Source: Puffinus mauretanicus (lineage: Eukaryota > Chordata > Aves > Procellariiformes > Procellariidae). Taken from it: a DNA stretch of 64,000 bases. The notes under the pieces were generated by a model. The model had not been told where the DNA came from, did no database searches, and worked only from the letters and a program-made list of their open reading frames with translations. Below are positions 35,870 through 50,010 of the stretch, in pieces. How positions within the stretch are numbered: position 1 is the stretch's first letter; every line of letters starts with the position of its first letter. The translations under genes were made by a program, and so were the position numbers. The DNA lies in contig JAJKFH010001315.1 in assembly GCA_023333565.1 (NCBI GenBank), forward strand, positions 2,456,501-2,520,500, read 5' to 3'.

Positions 35870-35945
35870 CACACACACACACACAAAAAAGTAGTGCTGT
35901 GAGAAAAAAAAAAGGAAAAAAAAAACCCACACCAAAAAAACCCCA
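35870..35945 (+). repeat. (CA)n microsatellite followed by A-rich low complexity
   Basis: Seven to eight CA units (35870-35884) run into A-rich sequence with scattered C blocks to about 35945. Confidence 0.9.
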
Positions 35946-38900
35946 CAACCTTTTGCAGGGTAAAAGCTGGATTACTCCCCTTTCCTCCCAAGTTCATAAA
36001 GGAGGTGAAACAATCCACTGACATTATGAAAATTCACAAGATTTTACCCACTAGAGAAAATATTTTGCAGGTGAATATGTTCTTTTACTTTGTAGAAATG
36101 GAATTTTCACAGTCCAAGAGAGCTTAAAAGCTCTAGTTAGTTATGCTGAAATTGGCTCCAGTCTGGCAAGATCAAGGTGAGCATGTGAAAGCCAATACAT
36201 AACGGCCATAACAATGAGGTAGGAGCTCCCTCCTTGCCTTTCTTACTGTTCTTATTTTCTACTGTTTTACCAGGGATATCAAGCTCTTTCTATAACTGGA
36301 AAGTGAGGTTTTGGCTGGTAGTAAAATTTGATTTGTTTTCTGAACCAGTCTTCCAGTTTCCCAGCATATTTGTCACAACTGTATTTCCCCAAAAGCCATG
36401 CACTGTTTAGTACCAAATTTCCAACACTGTCTTATATCAATATTATCTGTCTCATTTGATTTGGCTTGGCTGAAATAAAATACAGAGGCACTGAATTATA
36501 TATAGCACACCATTTTCATTTCAAGGCCACTGACCTTTCTTTATACACACCGTTTTGAACTATTTAAGAGCTGAACGATTTCATACCACAAATACTTGCA
36601 TTGCTGTAGTGAGCGTAGGTTCTAACAGCTACAAAAATGCTTTGGCAGTAAGAGGTAGCGTATAAAATGTATCTTCCCTTCTGCTCCTTAAGTCCCATTT
36701 TCTGAAACTAACTTAATAGCACCAGACTCATGCCAAGTTCAGTTCTGAAAGAACTTTCTTACAGGTGTGGCCCTCAAAGGACAGACATGGACAGTTAAAC
36801 ACAAGACGGTAGCAACACAAAGGTTAAGATTGTCAAAAAAACTGAAATCAGCTGACAGTGAGGTGCCTAAATATCTTCAGTAGAGGAGTTAGATTGACCA
36901 GTCCCTTTACTTCAGGAGTTGTCAGGGGCAGAAAGTGGGATATTGTCTAACAAGGGGGTTTTGCCCATGCAGCTCTGAACCAAGTGCCAATTATACAGAA
37001 GCACCAGCTATCCAGTTCTGGAAATCATTCCTCCTGGAAGCTCGAAAGGCCTTGTTTCTCAGGAAGGTGCACCTGACATTTGTACCTGGTATTCCAGCTC
37101 CAGAAAACAGCACATGTATTTCTTTGATATTAACATCAATCCTACGGCTAGTAGACTTAAGCGCTTTTCCAGTGGGTTCTGATGGTAGGTAAGACTGATA
37201 CAATTGCTTCTCTTCTCATGAAAATGTCATCTGGACATTGTGGCAACAAGGGCAGAATAAAAAAATCTGTCACTGAAACATTAGCACATAATTAACAAGC
37301 TGTAAATCACCAGGAAGGATAGCTCTGTACTGGTTAATTCCTCCTATCAAAAGCCCTAAACTGAAAGAGCTGTTTTTAAAATCTGAACAAAACCACAGGT
37401 AAATAAGATTTCTAATGTATCGACAGTTATCCAAAATCTACATTTACATCTCCCTTATATCAAATTATTTCATAGCCATAATTATCTCCTAATTATATGT
37501 TTATTTCTGAATAGAAATAAGTCCAAGCCACATAAAATTACTTCTCTCCTTGGTCATTGGTGCTGAAGAAACCAACTTTATAGCATTTAAAGCCACAATG
37601 AGATTTTCATATGCCAATGTTCACACTGAGATATACCAAAGCACAGTTGCAAAAGAGCACTGAAAGACTTACTTTGACCCACAATAACAAAGCAGGACAT
37701 TGTGAGAGCCTAACTATTATGAGAGAATATCTATATTCAGCTGCAGCTGAGTGGCTGAATGGATGGTTCATATTCTAAAGTGATTCTATCATGTTCAACC
37801 ACTGTAAAAATATTGGAAAACACTGCCATCATTGTTTGGAATGAGAAATATTTTGCATTTTTGTTACTACAATATGACATATGATGGTCTAACACGATGG
37901 CTCAGAGCAGTGGAGATCAGATTTAGTCAGCACAGGCTACAGGAATGAGAACTAAGCATGTAATAGCCTGCTTTATCTTTCCTGACAGGCAGCTGGGCCT
38001 TCTACAAATGTTATTCTCCTACTAATATGTGAGACACTTCAAATACAGCATATGTAGATTTCCAAATCCTGGTGTAGCTGTTTTTTATGAGTTGACATTA
38101 CCTAGGCTATTACGCAAGAACAAAAGCTACTCTATAGTTACTGCTGAAAGCTAGCTTTCCATTCTCTTGTTACCCCACAATCAGCCAGAGCCACTTGCAC
38201 AAGCCTGTTTTCTTGAGTATGCAGAACGCTCACAATTATTGTTATTAACTGACCTAACTCTGATCTAGGCTGTGTTGCTGCCTAGTGGGCTGAGTTAGAG
38301 AGAAGGGAGCTAATTATCACAGGAGGGAGAACAGAGATTAAAGAGATAATATTGGAAAAATAACATTGAAGAGCAATAGCCTGGAAGAACAAGATAGACA
38401 GATACCTACAGAAAGGAAGAGGGAATCAGGAGTCCTGCTTTGAGTTAAAAATAATTTTGCTACGACTAAGAAATCTGCTGTAGCATCTTATCAACACATT
38501 TCCTAATATCAAATAGACTAGGCATTCCGTTTTTACATATAAAAATATCATTCTGTTCCAGCAACATAGTGCATTGTGGAAAAAAAAGCAAAACTCTCAC
38601 AAACTTGTAACTTAAAATGCCACAGGAAAATATTTCTTTTAAAGCCCTTCAACGTATATTTAATGCACAATACAAAGTCATAGGAGGCATCAAAAAGAAT
38701 ATGGAACAAATGAAAGGAACAAAACTAAGACTGGGTGGGTAGCATAAGTAGGGTGGAGTGACAATGACGAGGGATTATACATGGCAGAAGGGAGCTGACT
38801 AGGCCCCTAAATAGTTCACATCCAGATGCTTCGATATTTATACTTCTTTTAAAGGTGCAGAACATCTTTAAAGAAAGTGTAATTTTTATTGAAGGAGAGG

Positions 38901-40190
38901 AACGTAACTGAGAGCAGGAGAAGGAGCAGAAGCAGCCCTTGGGTGGATGCCACCTGAAACAGATTTTTAGCCTTCGTTCCTTTTCACTGAAATTGCCCCC
39001 CCCAACTCAACTGGCAATTAACAGACATACATGAACACACAGACAACATACAAACACACAGAGGGTACAGTAAAAACCTGCAGTCACAGATGTCATTTGA
39101 AAACATACAGAAGGACCTTGCTTTGTGAACAAGTTAACCGTGTTGAGGAACAAAAATCACAACTCGTTTGCCAGCTAATAAACTCAAAACAACAAAGCGT
39201 CTTTAGCCCAAACAATATAAAAGCACAATTAAAAAAATAAAATAAAAAAGCAGCATTATGGTTTAATCTACTCCAGGGTTTCAGCTAAAATATCCTTCTT
39301 CTGATTTTAGCTACTCCTCTTTCATTTATCAGCTACCTACTTTAAGACAGTGTGCCTTGAACCTCTTTATTTATCTAAGGCTTTCTCTACACACAAAACT
39401 TGTATTGCCTCCTAATTCTGATGTAATAAAATGGTGTAAACTTCCTCTTCCTCAACATACAGACATACTTCTCTTGTACATATGTACATATGCTTTTATC
39501 AGTCTAGCTTTATGCCCCATGGGAATGAAAACCCATATGTCAGTGGTATAACTACATTCACAGATATGAATTATTTGAATTAGTATCACTAAAAAAAAAA
39601 AAACCCGAACAATCCTAGTGTAACCCTAATGAGCTATACCAGAATACAATGTATTCAGACCACCTGAGGCCACATAAAGTTATGTATATGAAGATACATA
39701 CCTTAAAACAACAACATTTAATTTTCCAGAAAAAGGCTAGTTAAAAGTGAGGAAAGAATTAATTCTGCTGAAAAATAACACAGGAAAACCATAATGCCCA
39801 TCATAACTGATTTGTTTACAGAAATCTCCTAAAATTGAACGATTTCATAACAAAAAGTCAAAACACAGCTCTAGAGAGACCAATGACAATGGTTATGAAA
39901 TACTCAGGAAGAGGTAAATTTCATAAACCCACACCCAGAAAAATACAATATTATACAATATTAGCAATGCTCTACTTGGATACCACGTGCCTCAAAAGTC
40001 TAATGTGCTAGACAGATGGAATTTTGACTGACAACAGCTCAATGCCATCTTCACCTGAAGTCCAGCAGGCCAGGAAAATATGCAAACCATATTTTTGCAT
40101 TTCTTAGTTACAATTTCTATTTAATTATGATGTTTTTAGCAGATTTCCTATTTTCACTTACCTATGATTCTTGCAGTATTGGATTCCTAT
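35946..40190. other. Unique AT-rich DNA, no gene seen
   Basis: About 4.2 kb. An isolated TAACCCTAAT occurs at 39621-39630. An 85-codon + frame (36935-37192) ends at a TAG|GTAAGA donor-like site, but nothing in it is recognisable. Confidence 0.5.
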
Positions 40191-40212
40191 AGCACAGCAC
40201 AGCACAGCACAC
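40191..40212 (+). repeat. (AGCAC)4 short tandem repeat
   Basis: Four perfect AGCAC pentamers followed by AC. Confidence 0.9.
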
Positions 40213-43200
40213 AAATCTTTTCATGTTTGATCTCCCATTCACTTGTACAGCAGAGGTTTGCTGAAAGCAGGATCAAAGATTACTCAACTTTTTTCCTTTC
40301 CTATCTTCCCTGATGACAATTCCACACTAGCAATTTTTTTGTTGGGCAGCAAATTAATTTGTGCTAGTCAACACCTGATCTGAATTTGTGTAGTTAATTA
40401 GCAAAATGTCTACAGGTGTAGAGCAAACTAAGCAACACATTTTAGTTTTCCAAGAATGCTAAAATTCAGGTAAACTCAGGAGAAATCAAGCTCTCGGAGG
40501 CAAGGTGACATGGTGCAAATTCAGTCTTCTGAATCCCACTATTTTGTGTTGGCATTATTAAAAGAGGCTTCATATGACATGACTGTAGTTTGCACTGGTT
40601 GTGTACTGTTTTTCTCTACTCAGAATGGAAAACACGAAGATTAAATGAAGATGGTAGTAAGCAGTCCCTTTATAGTTACATAGTCTGTGTTTATTTTTGC
40701 ACACTTGTGCGCTTATAACTAAAAAGCAGAAAACTGTGGCTTTATTGTTTTGGTAGCTAAGACAGAATGTTGAAAACTGATTTGGTTCTGGTTATCTTGC
40801 AATAAAATCGGTGGTTCTGAATCACTCTTAGGTGAGAAACCAGCTTTTACAGATATTATGCAAGTATAAATAAGCACTGTAAACAGACTCAGGAAAACTG
40901 TATTGTGGATGGACCTACTAATACATTTTTAAAAGGAGATCACAAGAAAAGCTAAATAAGTTATTGTGTCTTTCAATTGTAACACTCTCAGATCCCTAGT
41001 AAGCTATAAAATCATGACATTTGGTAGCTTGCTTTCAGCATTTTCGATGTGTTTCAGTGAATAGTACAGTCCTGTAACAGGAATATATCTTGTTCAGATC
41101 TATATTATTGCTACAAATAGTGAAATATTAAAAAGGAAGAGGGAAGGGAAAAAAAAAGAAATGTGAATAAAATGTAAATTACATGAAATAATAAATCAAG
41201 GACCTAAAGTCTGACATTTAGATTTCTGGTGGTCCATATGTTTTACATATTATGAAACCATCATCATAAACAATTCTTGCTAAAGAATACAATTCACATT
41301 CTTCCTAAACCATCCTATCTCATTTGTTTACAGTTTCCTTCTCAAAAGCTTCATTAAATTGAAGACAGCATGAGCAAGTTGAAACAATTCATAAAGAAAA
41401 AAAGATCTCTATTAAATAATGTCAACATCAAAGGCAACAATAAGCAATCTCCTGCAAAGGGAAGGCTGTGAAAGCATCTTTTGAGCTGGTTAAAAACTGG
41501 CAATTATCAATTTCATTTTGACATGAATGAGAGGGAGGAATGTTCTGTACATGCTTTAATCTTCTAACATATATTTTATAACAAAAAAAATTCAAAACAC
41601 CTTAAGATATTTTTGGTGAATATTTAACTAAGTCTGTACTAGCACAAACAAGTTTACACCACTGAAAGCATTATGCCTAATGTGTTTGCTTTATCCTTTA
41701 GTTTTTATAGAGTCCTACTCTTTTTGTTAGCAGACAATGGTCTAGTATTCATCCAGAGAAAACAAGTCAGTTGGGAAGAGGCTACCACTGCATGAAAATA
41801 ATATAGCACACAGCCTTCTCCAGGTCTGGGTCTGAGGTGCTGTTGCAAAAGATAGTATCAGGGAAGAGAAGCATCAATGCTCTGTCAATGGCAGACCTCT
41901 TTCCAAAGAGCTGCAGCAATCAAGAAAGATGGAATGAGATAAAGAAGACAGGGAAGTCTTCACTGAAGATTACAGGAGGGTAGCACTTGGCTTACTTGGC
42001 CCCTTATGAACAGTGAAACCACCACTTCAGAAAGCAGCAGTCTTTTGCATAAGTGCAGATTTATCACAATGTGCACGGGCAATTGGTCTGTCCATGTCAC
42101 AAAGGGAAAACGCTAGTGTATAGCCTTTCCTTGTCACTACAAGGCCCACTCCTCTATAGAGTTTAATAGTGTAGTCATGAGATTTCAGCTATAATAGCTT
42201 ATACTTCATTATTCACAAGACACTCTATCGAGGCAGATCTATCTCATGCACAGACCAGCTGATACAATTCTTTTTCTTTTAATCTTTCATGATTATAGTA
42301 GAATGAAAAACAGAGGAAAATGCAAATGACTCCTTTTTTTACACTGAGTTGAAGTCACTAGTTTACAACCGTATTCTTTTTTTCTTTTCACTTTTGTTCG
42401 TATCTACAGAAGAAGAATAATCCAAGACAAAGATATTAACGATAGTTATCTAGAAGATTTTCATATTACATGAATGTTACATTAAAACTATGGTCAAATA
42501 GGTTAAATGTTTGTAAATTTTACACAGAATAAAATAACTGTACATAAAAATAAGAACTATTTATTTCCAGTTAGGAGGCATTAAAGACCACCATAGGCAT
42601 TTTACATCTTTCCCAAGTTGTTTATCACAGGGTTTTGCCTACTTTCTAATTATATTAAGGAAGATTAATAGTAATGGTACTAGAGCCATTCTCTTTCCTC
42701 TGCAGATTCATGTTCATGTAATACAGCCTTCCCTATCAAATGTGTTTCTGAAAAGCTGATGAGATTGCTTCAAAAATTCAAAAGATACGCCAGACACGTT
42801 TAGCCTACTGGAAGTTTAGACGGAAAGAATTTACTGTGATGGAAAAATGTGGTGTTCAGCTCACAGTAAGATCTGGAATGATTCATTTAAAACAATCCTT
42901 TTGAAGAGCTCGTGTGTCTAAAAACTGCTTTTTTTTCAGGCTTCCTCTGATGATTTAATAAAGTATATTATTTTTTCCCACAAGTCTCACTAAGCAAAGG
43001 GTGTCAAACAAGCCTTGCACCTCAATCATTGCTTAAGGAGAAATATCCTGAACCTCACTATGCTTTTCATTTGACATTCAAAATGGATAGGATTACTTCA
43101 GTACAAGAACACAATTAGCACAACAGAGCTCTTTGCAGAGAATAGCCACATTTTTCTTGATCAGTTAACGATATTGCTTTTCAAAACCTCAGAGTTTTGA

Positions 43201-44333
43201 GTTTATTATGCTACACTTACATGGGACTAAAATTATTTCAGGATGCTCTTTGCTTAGTGATGCAAAGTTTGTAAGGACAGGTAATACCTTCGTAACAACT
43301 GAGAAGATCCTCTCCATTTTTTTTTCTGAATCTGGAGATGCTTGCTTGCAGAAGGAAAAGCACAATACAGTCACTTTGCCAACCTCTATTTAGAAATGCA
43401 GTTTGTGTTCTTGTAGTTTGTGTATATACATCCCCCACGTTGTGCTCGTAGGTCAATCTGAGTCAAAAGCTGCTCCATTATATAAACCGTGTTTAATATG
43501 CCTTGAAAACCTGATTTAAATCAAATTTGTGACCACTGTACCGTCGAGGTCAAGAATCAGCAGCCACTCAACATTTTCTTATAAACACATTCAGTTTTCA
43601 ACCATTTTGTCTTTAACTCCCTCTATATAATTACCTCCTCCTTATTTCTATGCACACTAATTGATTCTCTAAGGATCTACATTTCTATTTTATCACATAG
43701 GCAAGATAAAACGGAAAAATACAACAAATCCTTAGTTCTTCCTAAATCTCTCTCTGCTTCCTACAGTATTCAGTACTACTGTTTTCACAGCTCAAACTAC
43801 CATTTATAGATATTATTATTACTACCATTTACAGGTCTGTAAATGTAGCTTTTCTGTTCTCCAAGTTTAGCCATTTGTGGATCAGGAGTGAATTGTTTTA
43901 AGAAAAACACTAAAGACAGCAAAAATGTACTGCAGTAGTCACAACATATGGATGAAATATCAAATGTTGGCAGGCTTAGAGTAAATAGTGACTTATTTAT
44001 TTTTTTAAGTAGTAGCTACCAGACTCAGAGAGGTAGTGTCTTTGTAGATTTCCCATGAAAACAGAGAGGGTAAAAAATTGGATCCTGAAAGTAACAAATT
44101 TATCAGTGCGCTCTCTCACTTGTTACCAACTCTGATGTTATGTCTATATCAGAGTCCCGTCCTCACTTTCCCTTGCGCAATTATTTATAGAAGTGTAGAG
44201 CTTTGTACCTCCTTTAGATGTAGATGCTTAGGGTAGGTGGCTGTGAAGTTGTGGAAAATATTTTTGTCACTGAATTACCTGACCCATTCCGGAATACAAG
44301 TGAAAAATAGGTTAAAATTGGACAAAGATGCAC
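40213..44333. other. Unique AT-rich DNA, no gene seen
   Basis: About 4.1 kb. No recognisable gene or interspersed repeat. Confidence 0.5.
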
Positions 44334-44429
44334 AGTATATAGCTCTATATACTCTTAGTTTGAATAAAAACCATTCAAAGATGGAGGAAAACCTTTTGCA
44401 GTATTGATGTATAGTACAGTATAGTACAG
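44334..44429. repeat. 9-bp inverted repeat and 10-bp tandem repeat
   Basis: 44334-44353 reads AGTATATAG-CT-CTATATACT, a perfect 9-bp inverted repeat with a 2-base spacer. At 44410-44429, TATAGTACAG occurs twice in tandem. Both are short and may be chance in AT-rich DNA. Confidence 0.8.
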
Positions 44430-47400
44430 CAGGAGCACTGCAGACTCTTCCATGCTGCCTGGCCAACATGTCTGTTTCTCACTTAGGAGACTAGGAAAGT
44501 TCCATCTCTCGGGCTATTTAATCCTCAGCTTCTTTGCCAAGATCGCCAGCAAAGCTATCAATTATCACATCACAAAAAGAGAGTGAACAACCATCCTGCA
44601 AAAGCTGGCATAAAACCATCAACTCTTTTCACATACCTCTTCATAGCTATCAGATGGTAGTAGTTCTGGGTTGCTACTGAATTAAATATTTCAAGTGCTC
44701 AATTTTTTTTTTTTGGGGGGGAGGGGAGAAAAACTTAGTCACAATGATGTCACAAGGTCTTACTTGAAGTCTATTCCATGACATTATCCAAAGCTCTGAT
44801 GGTTCCCATATTTAGACATATCAGATTCTCTTCTTAATTGCAGTATCCCTATCCTTCACATTAATTTTTAGGTGGGAGCCCAATGGGTCAGTGCCAGCAA
44901 GCATGCTAACGCTTGTTCACCGGAATCCACAGTGCTGGCGAACATTTCGCTGAAACTCTACTTAAGGGTCTCAAGTGTATTTCAGCACACTCAGGGTATT
45001 AGAGCTTTATATCATTTGAAAGAATCCTTTATTTTTAGTGCTAAATCAACAAAGCTGTTACTGTCATTTTCAGTCAGACTGTCATCTACTGGGAATTCAA
45101 AATTACACTCAGCTGCAAACTATTGACGCTCCTCTTAACAAAAAAATGTTTTTAATAAATCTTTACATTAGCCTATGAGATAAAAAAAATCTTTACCATG
45201 AAATATACAAGTGTATAAGTGTTTTATGAAAGTTTTATTAACTTTACAAAAGAAGAATTGGCAGTGAACCATGAACATCCTGTACTCCTAACACGTGGTT
45301 ATAAATTACATGTTCTTTCCAATAACATCTGAAAAAGAGACTGTAATTTAAATTTCAAAACCACTTGGCATACCTACTATATAGTGCTGACATGAAGTAA
45401 AGGGAGGATCTGGAGAGACTCAAACAAAGAGTGAAAATATAAAGACATCCTTAGCTAAAAAGCTGCTGATGAATACAATTCCTTTCCAGCTGGACAGGGA
45501 TCAAGTACTTGCTTGTCATATCATTCAATGCACTGTTCAATCAGGGATTCTTCCTTTCAACAAAAAGAAAACTTAAGTGCTGCTAATCATCCCTTGTAGA
45601 ACTTTATCTTGCAGATACCTTCTTTATGTCAGGATTTCTCAATGACCATTGCCAACAGTAGAAGGATCAAAGTTGTTATTAAACAAAAATGCAAACATGC
45701 CTCCACTGATGGGGAAAAGCAGTTATCTTGTGTTCTCACACACAAGATTTGCAGCTACTAGCAGCTTAATAATATTTAGTGAAGTAAAAAAAAATTTCAT
45801 ATGAAGACTCTGAAGAGTATCTATAGAAAACATTTTACTTTCCATTTCTAGATGACTATCACTGCTCAATTTAACCTATTTATTCTGATTTCCTGTAGTA
45901 AGATATATGCCACATTTAAGTATGTACTTTAAAACAATAACATATTCAAAACTGACTTTTTTGAATAGACCTACTGTTTGTCATGCCACATAGCAAACTA
46001 TTCTCTCAAATGATATAGTATTTTTAAGTCCTAGAAATGCCTTTAATAGGCAATGCATATGTTTACAAGAAATGTAAATTTTTTGCAAGCAGACTGGGTA
46101 AGTAATTTCATGCAACTCATCCTCACAGTGCTGTCTGGATGAAACTGGTTTTTCTGCCTCCCAGCAGTATGTGAAAACCCAGGGAGAAGCTAGCTGCCAG
46201 TTAGTTTAGTGGCTTGAATGGAACACAAGCCTATAGAGAGAAAGCCAAGCCGCAAATAATCATGCAACATCAAGATTCCTTAAGACCAGTCCTTAGCACA
46301 AAGCAAATACAAGAGCACTCTGAGAAGAGCAAGTGAGAAATGAAAAAGCCCAACGAAAAGATGAAATAATCCTAAGATTAAAAAAACCCCACCAGTGCCA
46401 CACAGCTCTTATGACAAAAACAAGTAAAAAGATCACCAACAACATTTTCTAATAGCATATTTACCAATTCTGCTGAAATTTTGGTAATACCCATTTGCAG
46501 ATCTACTTTTGTAAGAGAAGGGGAAAAAGGTCAAACGGTGAGAAAAAGGACTTTGTTTAGAAAACTTTAAACAGATTTGGCAGGCAACTCTATCTTTCTC
46601 CAGCCCCTACAGTGAAGTAGTATGTTCTTAGAGCCATGAAACATCTAGTCTGACATTTGAGAAAGTACCAGGAGACAGGACTAGTTCATTGGATAGTTTG
46701 GGTCAGGTAGAAAAACAAATTATAGAAAGAAAATTAGTATTAACTCTGAGAAGTCTGTCGGGAAAAGTGATCAGCATGTAGTAAAACTAGTCCAGAAGAC
46801 CTAGTCCTTGCTATGGTGGATCAGAAACATTATGCTGAGAGCTGTAACAAAATTCTAATTCATAGCAAGGATTTGCAACAATCTGGATAGCAGCTACAGA
46901 AAAAGCCTAGACAGCAACTGAAAACACAGGCAAACTTTTTTCAAAGCCTTTTTCACTTGCAATCCATAGAGAAATCAGAAATATTATTCTTAGCTGACTA
47001 GATTCTAATGAGGTAGAAAACTGAAGTGTAATCATCAAAATGGATCCTGATGTTTATAGTCCTGCAAATAACTGATGTTTATATGCATTACTTATTCTGA
47101 AGAAGAAAAAAATTAGCTCAATTTCAAACCATATTTTTAGAAATGCATGTTAATCAAAGAGTTGAAGAAGGCAGTGTTTTGGTCTGTAATATTTTGTTCA
47201 ACTTCAGAATAGGATCAGTTTTGCAACACTATCAGGATGGCAAATCTTCATTTGTGCAAAAGTGCTTAGGGAAGTGTGCTCCCTCTCTCAGATCACTCAC
47301 ATTAAGGCAGGACTTAGAGAACAAACATTCAGAAGACGTGATTCACAAAAATTGATCTAGTAATAGAAATAGTCTTTGATGTCTTAACTGAATTATAGGG

Positions 47401-49737
47401 CCAACAGAAACAAAACTGGATGTTAATGCTATTTTGATATAGTACAGTAGCATGAATTGAAACAATAACAATGAAATAAAATATGTAGATATTACTCAAC
47501 CGAAATACTTTGTAATTCCAAAACTCTTTTTTGTGTTTTTATTCAAATACATAGCTAAAAGAGAAGAAGAAAGTTGGAATTTTCTCAGAATACAATTCCT
47601 CTACCTTGCTAGTTGCAGTGGTACTGCATTTTCCACCAGAGGACCTAGTCATTTTGCTTAATAAGTATTGCTCTTTTTCAGACCACATATGCTTCTGCCT
47701 TGAGCATTAATTCAGAGTTTAATTTTGAATTATTGTTAGAATAATATATGTTGTTAATGTTAGAAGGCCCATTCAAATAGCACTGGAACCATGATGTAAG
47801 ATTAAAAAAAAAATCCCTAATTTATTTAACTTATTTTAAAATTACACTCAATCTGTATACAAAAGGCAGTATTTCTTGATTTCCTGAAAAATCAGTCCTA
47901 TGTTTCTCTGATTTCCAATCTATTAAATTAATTTCATATTTGCTCACATTGTCTTCATGGCTGAGTACATGGTTTGACAATGCAAAGCTAACGGTAGCAA
48001 AAACAACTGAAATGGTTCCTACGCACAACAGATTTTATACAACCGTTCCAATTCTGACCTGTGGTGCTAAAACTCAGGTGGAACAGGGAATTGATCTAGA
48101 TTAGAAAAGGAAGGAAAAACAAGGTACTGAAGTTATTGAGGAGAAAGAGGAAGTGCTTAAGCTAAATGACTGTACCATGGCTTCACTATGACTATCATTG
48201 TGGCTTTCTCTTTTTAAATCTGTCAAGAACTGCTTTGAAACAATCAACACAGTTCACACTAGCTAGCGTGTCTAGCTTTCATTAGAGAGCAATGACATTT
48301 AGTCTCTGCTAGGCTGCAAGGGAACAATTTGCAATTGCTTTAACATGACAGAATATGTTGAGTTTAATCTTTATTCCTATGATATTTAGTATTTTATTTA
48401 CTCTCTGTTCATTTTTAAGAAAAATAGAATAAAACTAAATACAAAATAAAATAGAACAAAGCACAACAATAATCCACGACTTGAAATCTTTGCAACAAAA
48501 AGATTCACATGCTAAGAAATTATCTGCCCTTGATTGAAGACCTTGGAACCTTTGACCAAATAAATTAATTTTGCCAGTTCTGAATAAGTGATGCTCTCTA
48601 CAAAGTAGAACTTGTCCTTCTACGAAACGTGTTAAAGGAAAATATCATACATATAGCGAGCATGTTGGATTACAAGGGCATGATGTTAATCATAGCAGAT
48701 CACAGTGCTATGGCATAGCCAAAAATAAAAGCAGCAAAGACAAGGAGAAACATGTACCACAATTTAAAATAGAACTACTGTGCTTGCAGCAGGATGACAC
48801 TAATGTACTAGATACAAAGAACTTCTGGTAAGTGATCTCTAACAGTTACTATGTAAAACACTGTATACAGACTGTTAGAAAAGAAAGTTGTTTAATAAGA
48901 AAAACAACCCCTTTTTAAAAATCTGTGACAGAATGATTACCTTTAAGAACAGTTCAGAAAGAACACAGGTAGCTTGAACTATCTGCATAATCCCACTACA
49001 TGCAATTGTGTGTGCTGTAGCTGAATGAAGGTTATAGTAATAGCACCATGCTTTGCTTACACTGTCCTTTGACACTGGCATATAACACACAGTATATATC
49101 ACTATTTATTATGTTTTCAGGGCTCAGATTGCCAGAACAGGAAAGGAAGAAAATGAAATTAAGCATGTTCATGATACTGTAAAGAAGTTACAAGTAGGAA
49201 AAAAAGGAGAAAAGCAATATTCATGACTTAGCAGCCTGACTAATAGTTCTATAGCTGGAAAAGTGCAATAATGAGAAATATATGATTGTAGTATTTTTAC
49301 TCAATTTTAAGATAGGTTTTATTTTGGAAGATGTAGACTATACCCACTTCTACAAGTGATAAATAAATGAATTCTGTGCTTGGTGACATGAAACTTACCT
49401 TGCAAAAGAAAATGGAAATACCATAGAACTTGTTCTCATTTAAAAAAAAAAAAATTATATGGTCACAAAAGGCCTTAGGAAAGTGAAGGGTCAGAAAATG
49501 CAAGCACTAGAAGGTCTCTATGAGTTTTGGTTTCAAATCCCGTATCTTCACACCTGAAGCTAGCACAGCACCTTATAGCAATACTACCAGAAAAAATAAT
49601 AGGTAAATGACAATGGTGTACCAGTCCTAATTATGAAAAACAAGGGGTCATTACAAAGTTTTGAGCTAAGATGAGCTAGACATTTCCTCACTCTGAAAAA
49701 AATCGTGTCAACATATCAGATTTATGACTCCTTCCTT
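44430..49737. other. Unique AT-rich DNA, no gene seen
   Basis: About 5.3 kb with scattered homopolymers (for example the T-run then G-run at about 44704-44725). No recognisable gene or repeat. Confidence 0.5.
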
Positions 49738-50010
49738 AGAATCACAGAATCATAGGATCATTAAGATTGGAAAAGACCGCTAAGATCGAGTCCAACCGTC
49801 AACCCAACACCACCATGCCCACTAAATCATGTCCCTAATTGCCACATCTACGCGTCTTTTAAATACTTCCAGGGATGGTGACTCAACCACTTCCCTGGGC
49901 AGCCTGTTCCAAGGCCTGACCACTCTTTCAGTAAAGAAATTTTTCCTAATATCCAATCTAAACCTCCCTTGGTGCAACTTGAGGCCATTTCCTCTCATCC
50001 TATCGCTAGT
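49738..50010 (-). mobile_element. CR1 LINE 3' fragment
   Basis: On the minus strand this begins at CTAGCGATAGGATGAGAGG and carries the last approximately 60 ORF2 codons ([33 protein letters not shown], then a stop) and the 3' UTR. It ends near GGATCCTATGATTCTGTGAT. It is the same subfamily as 28939-29509, with slightly more changes. It is 5'-truncated, with unrelated DNA from 50011. Confidence 0.95.

Noticed and set aside
36935..37192. 85-codon frame followed by a TAG|GTAAGA donor-like site
   Set aside because: No acceptor or protein similarity was found. The opposite strand is also open, which argues for chance.
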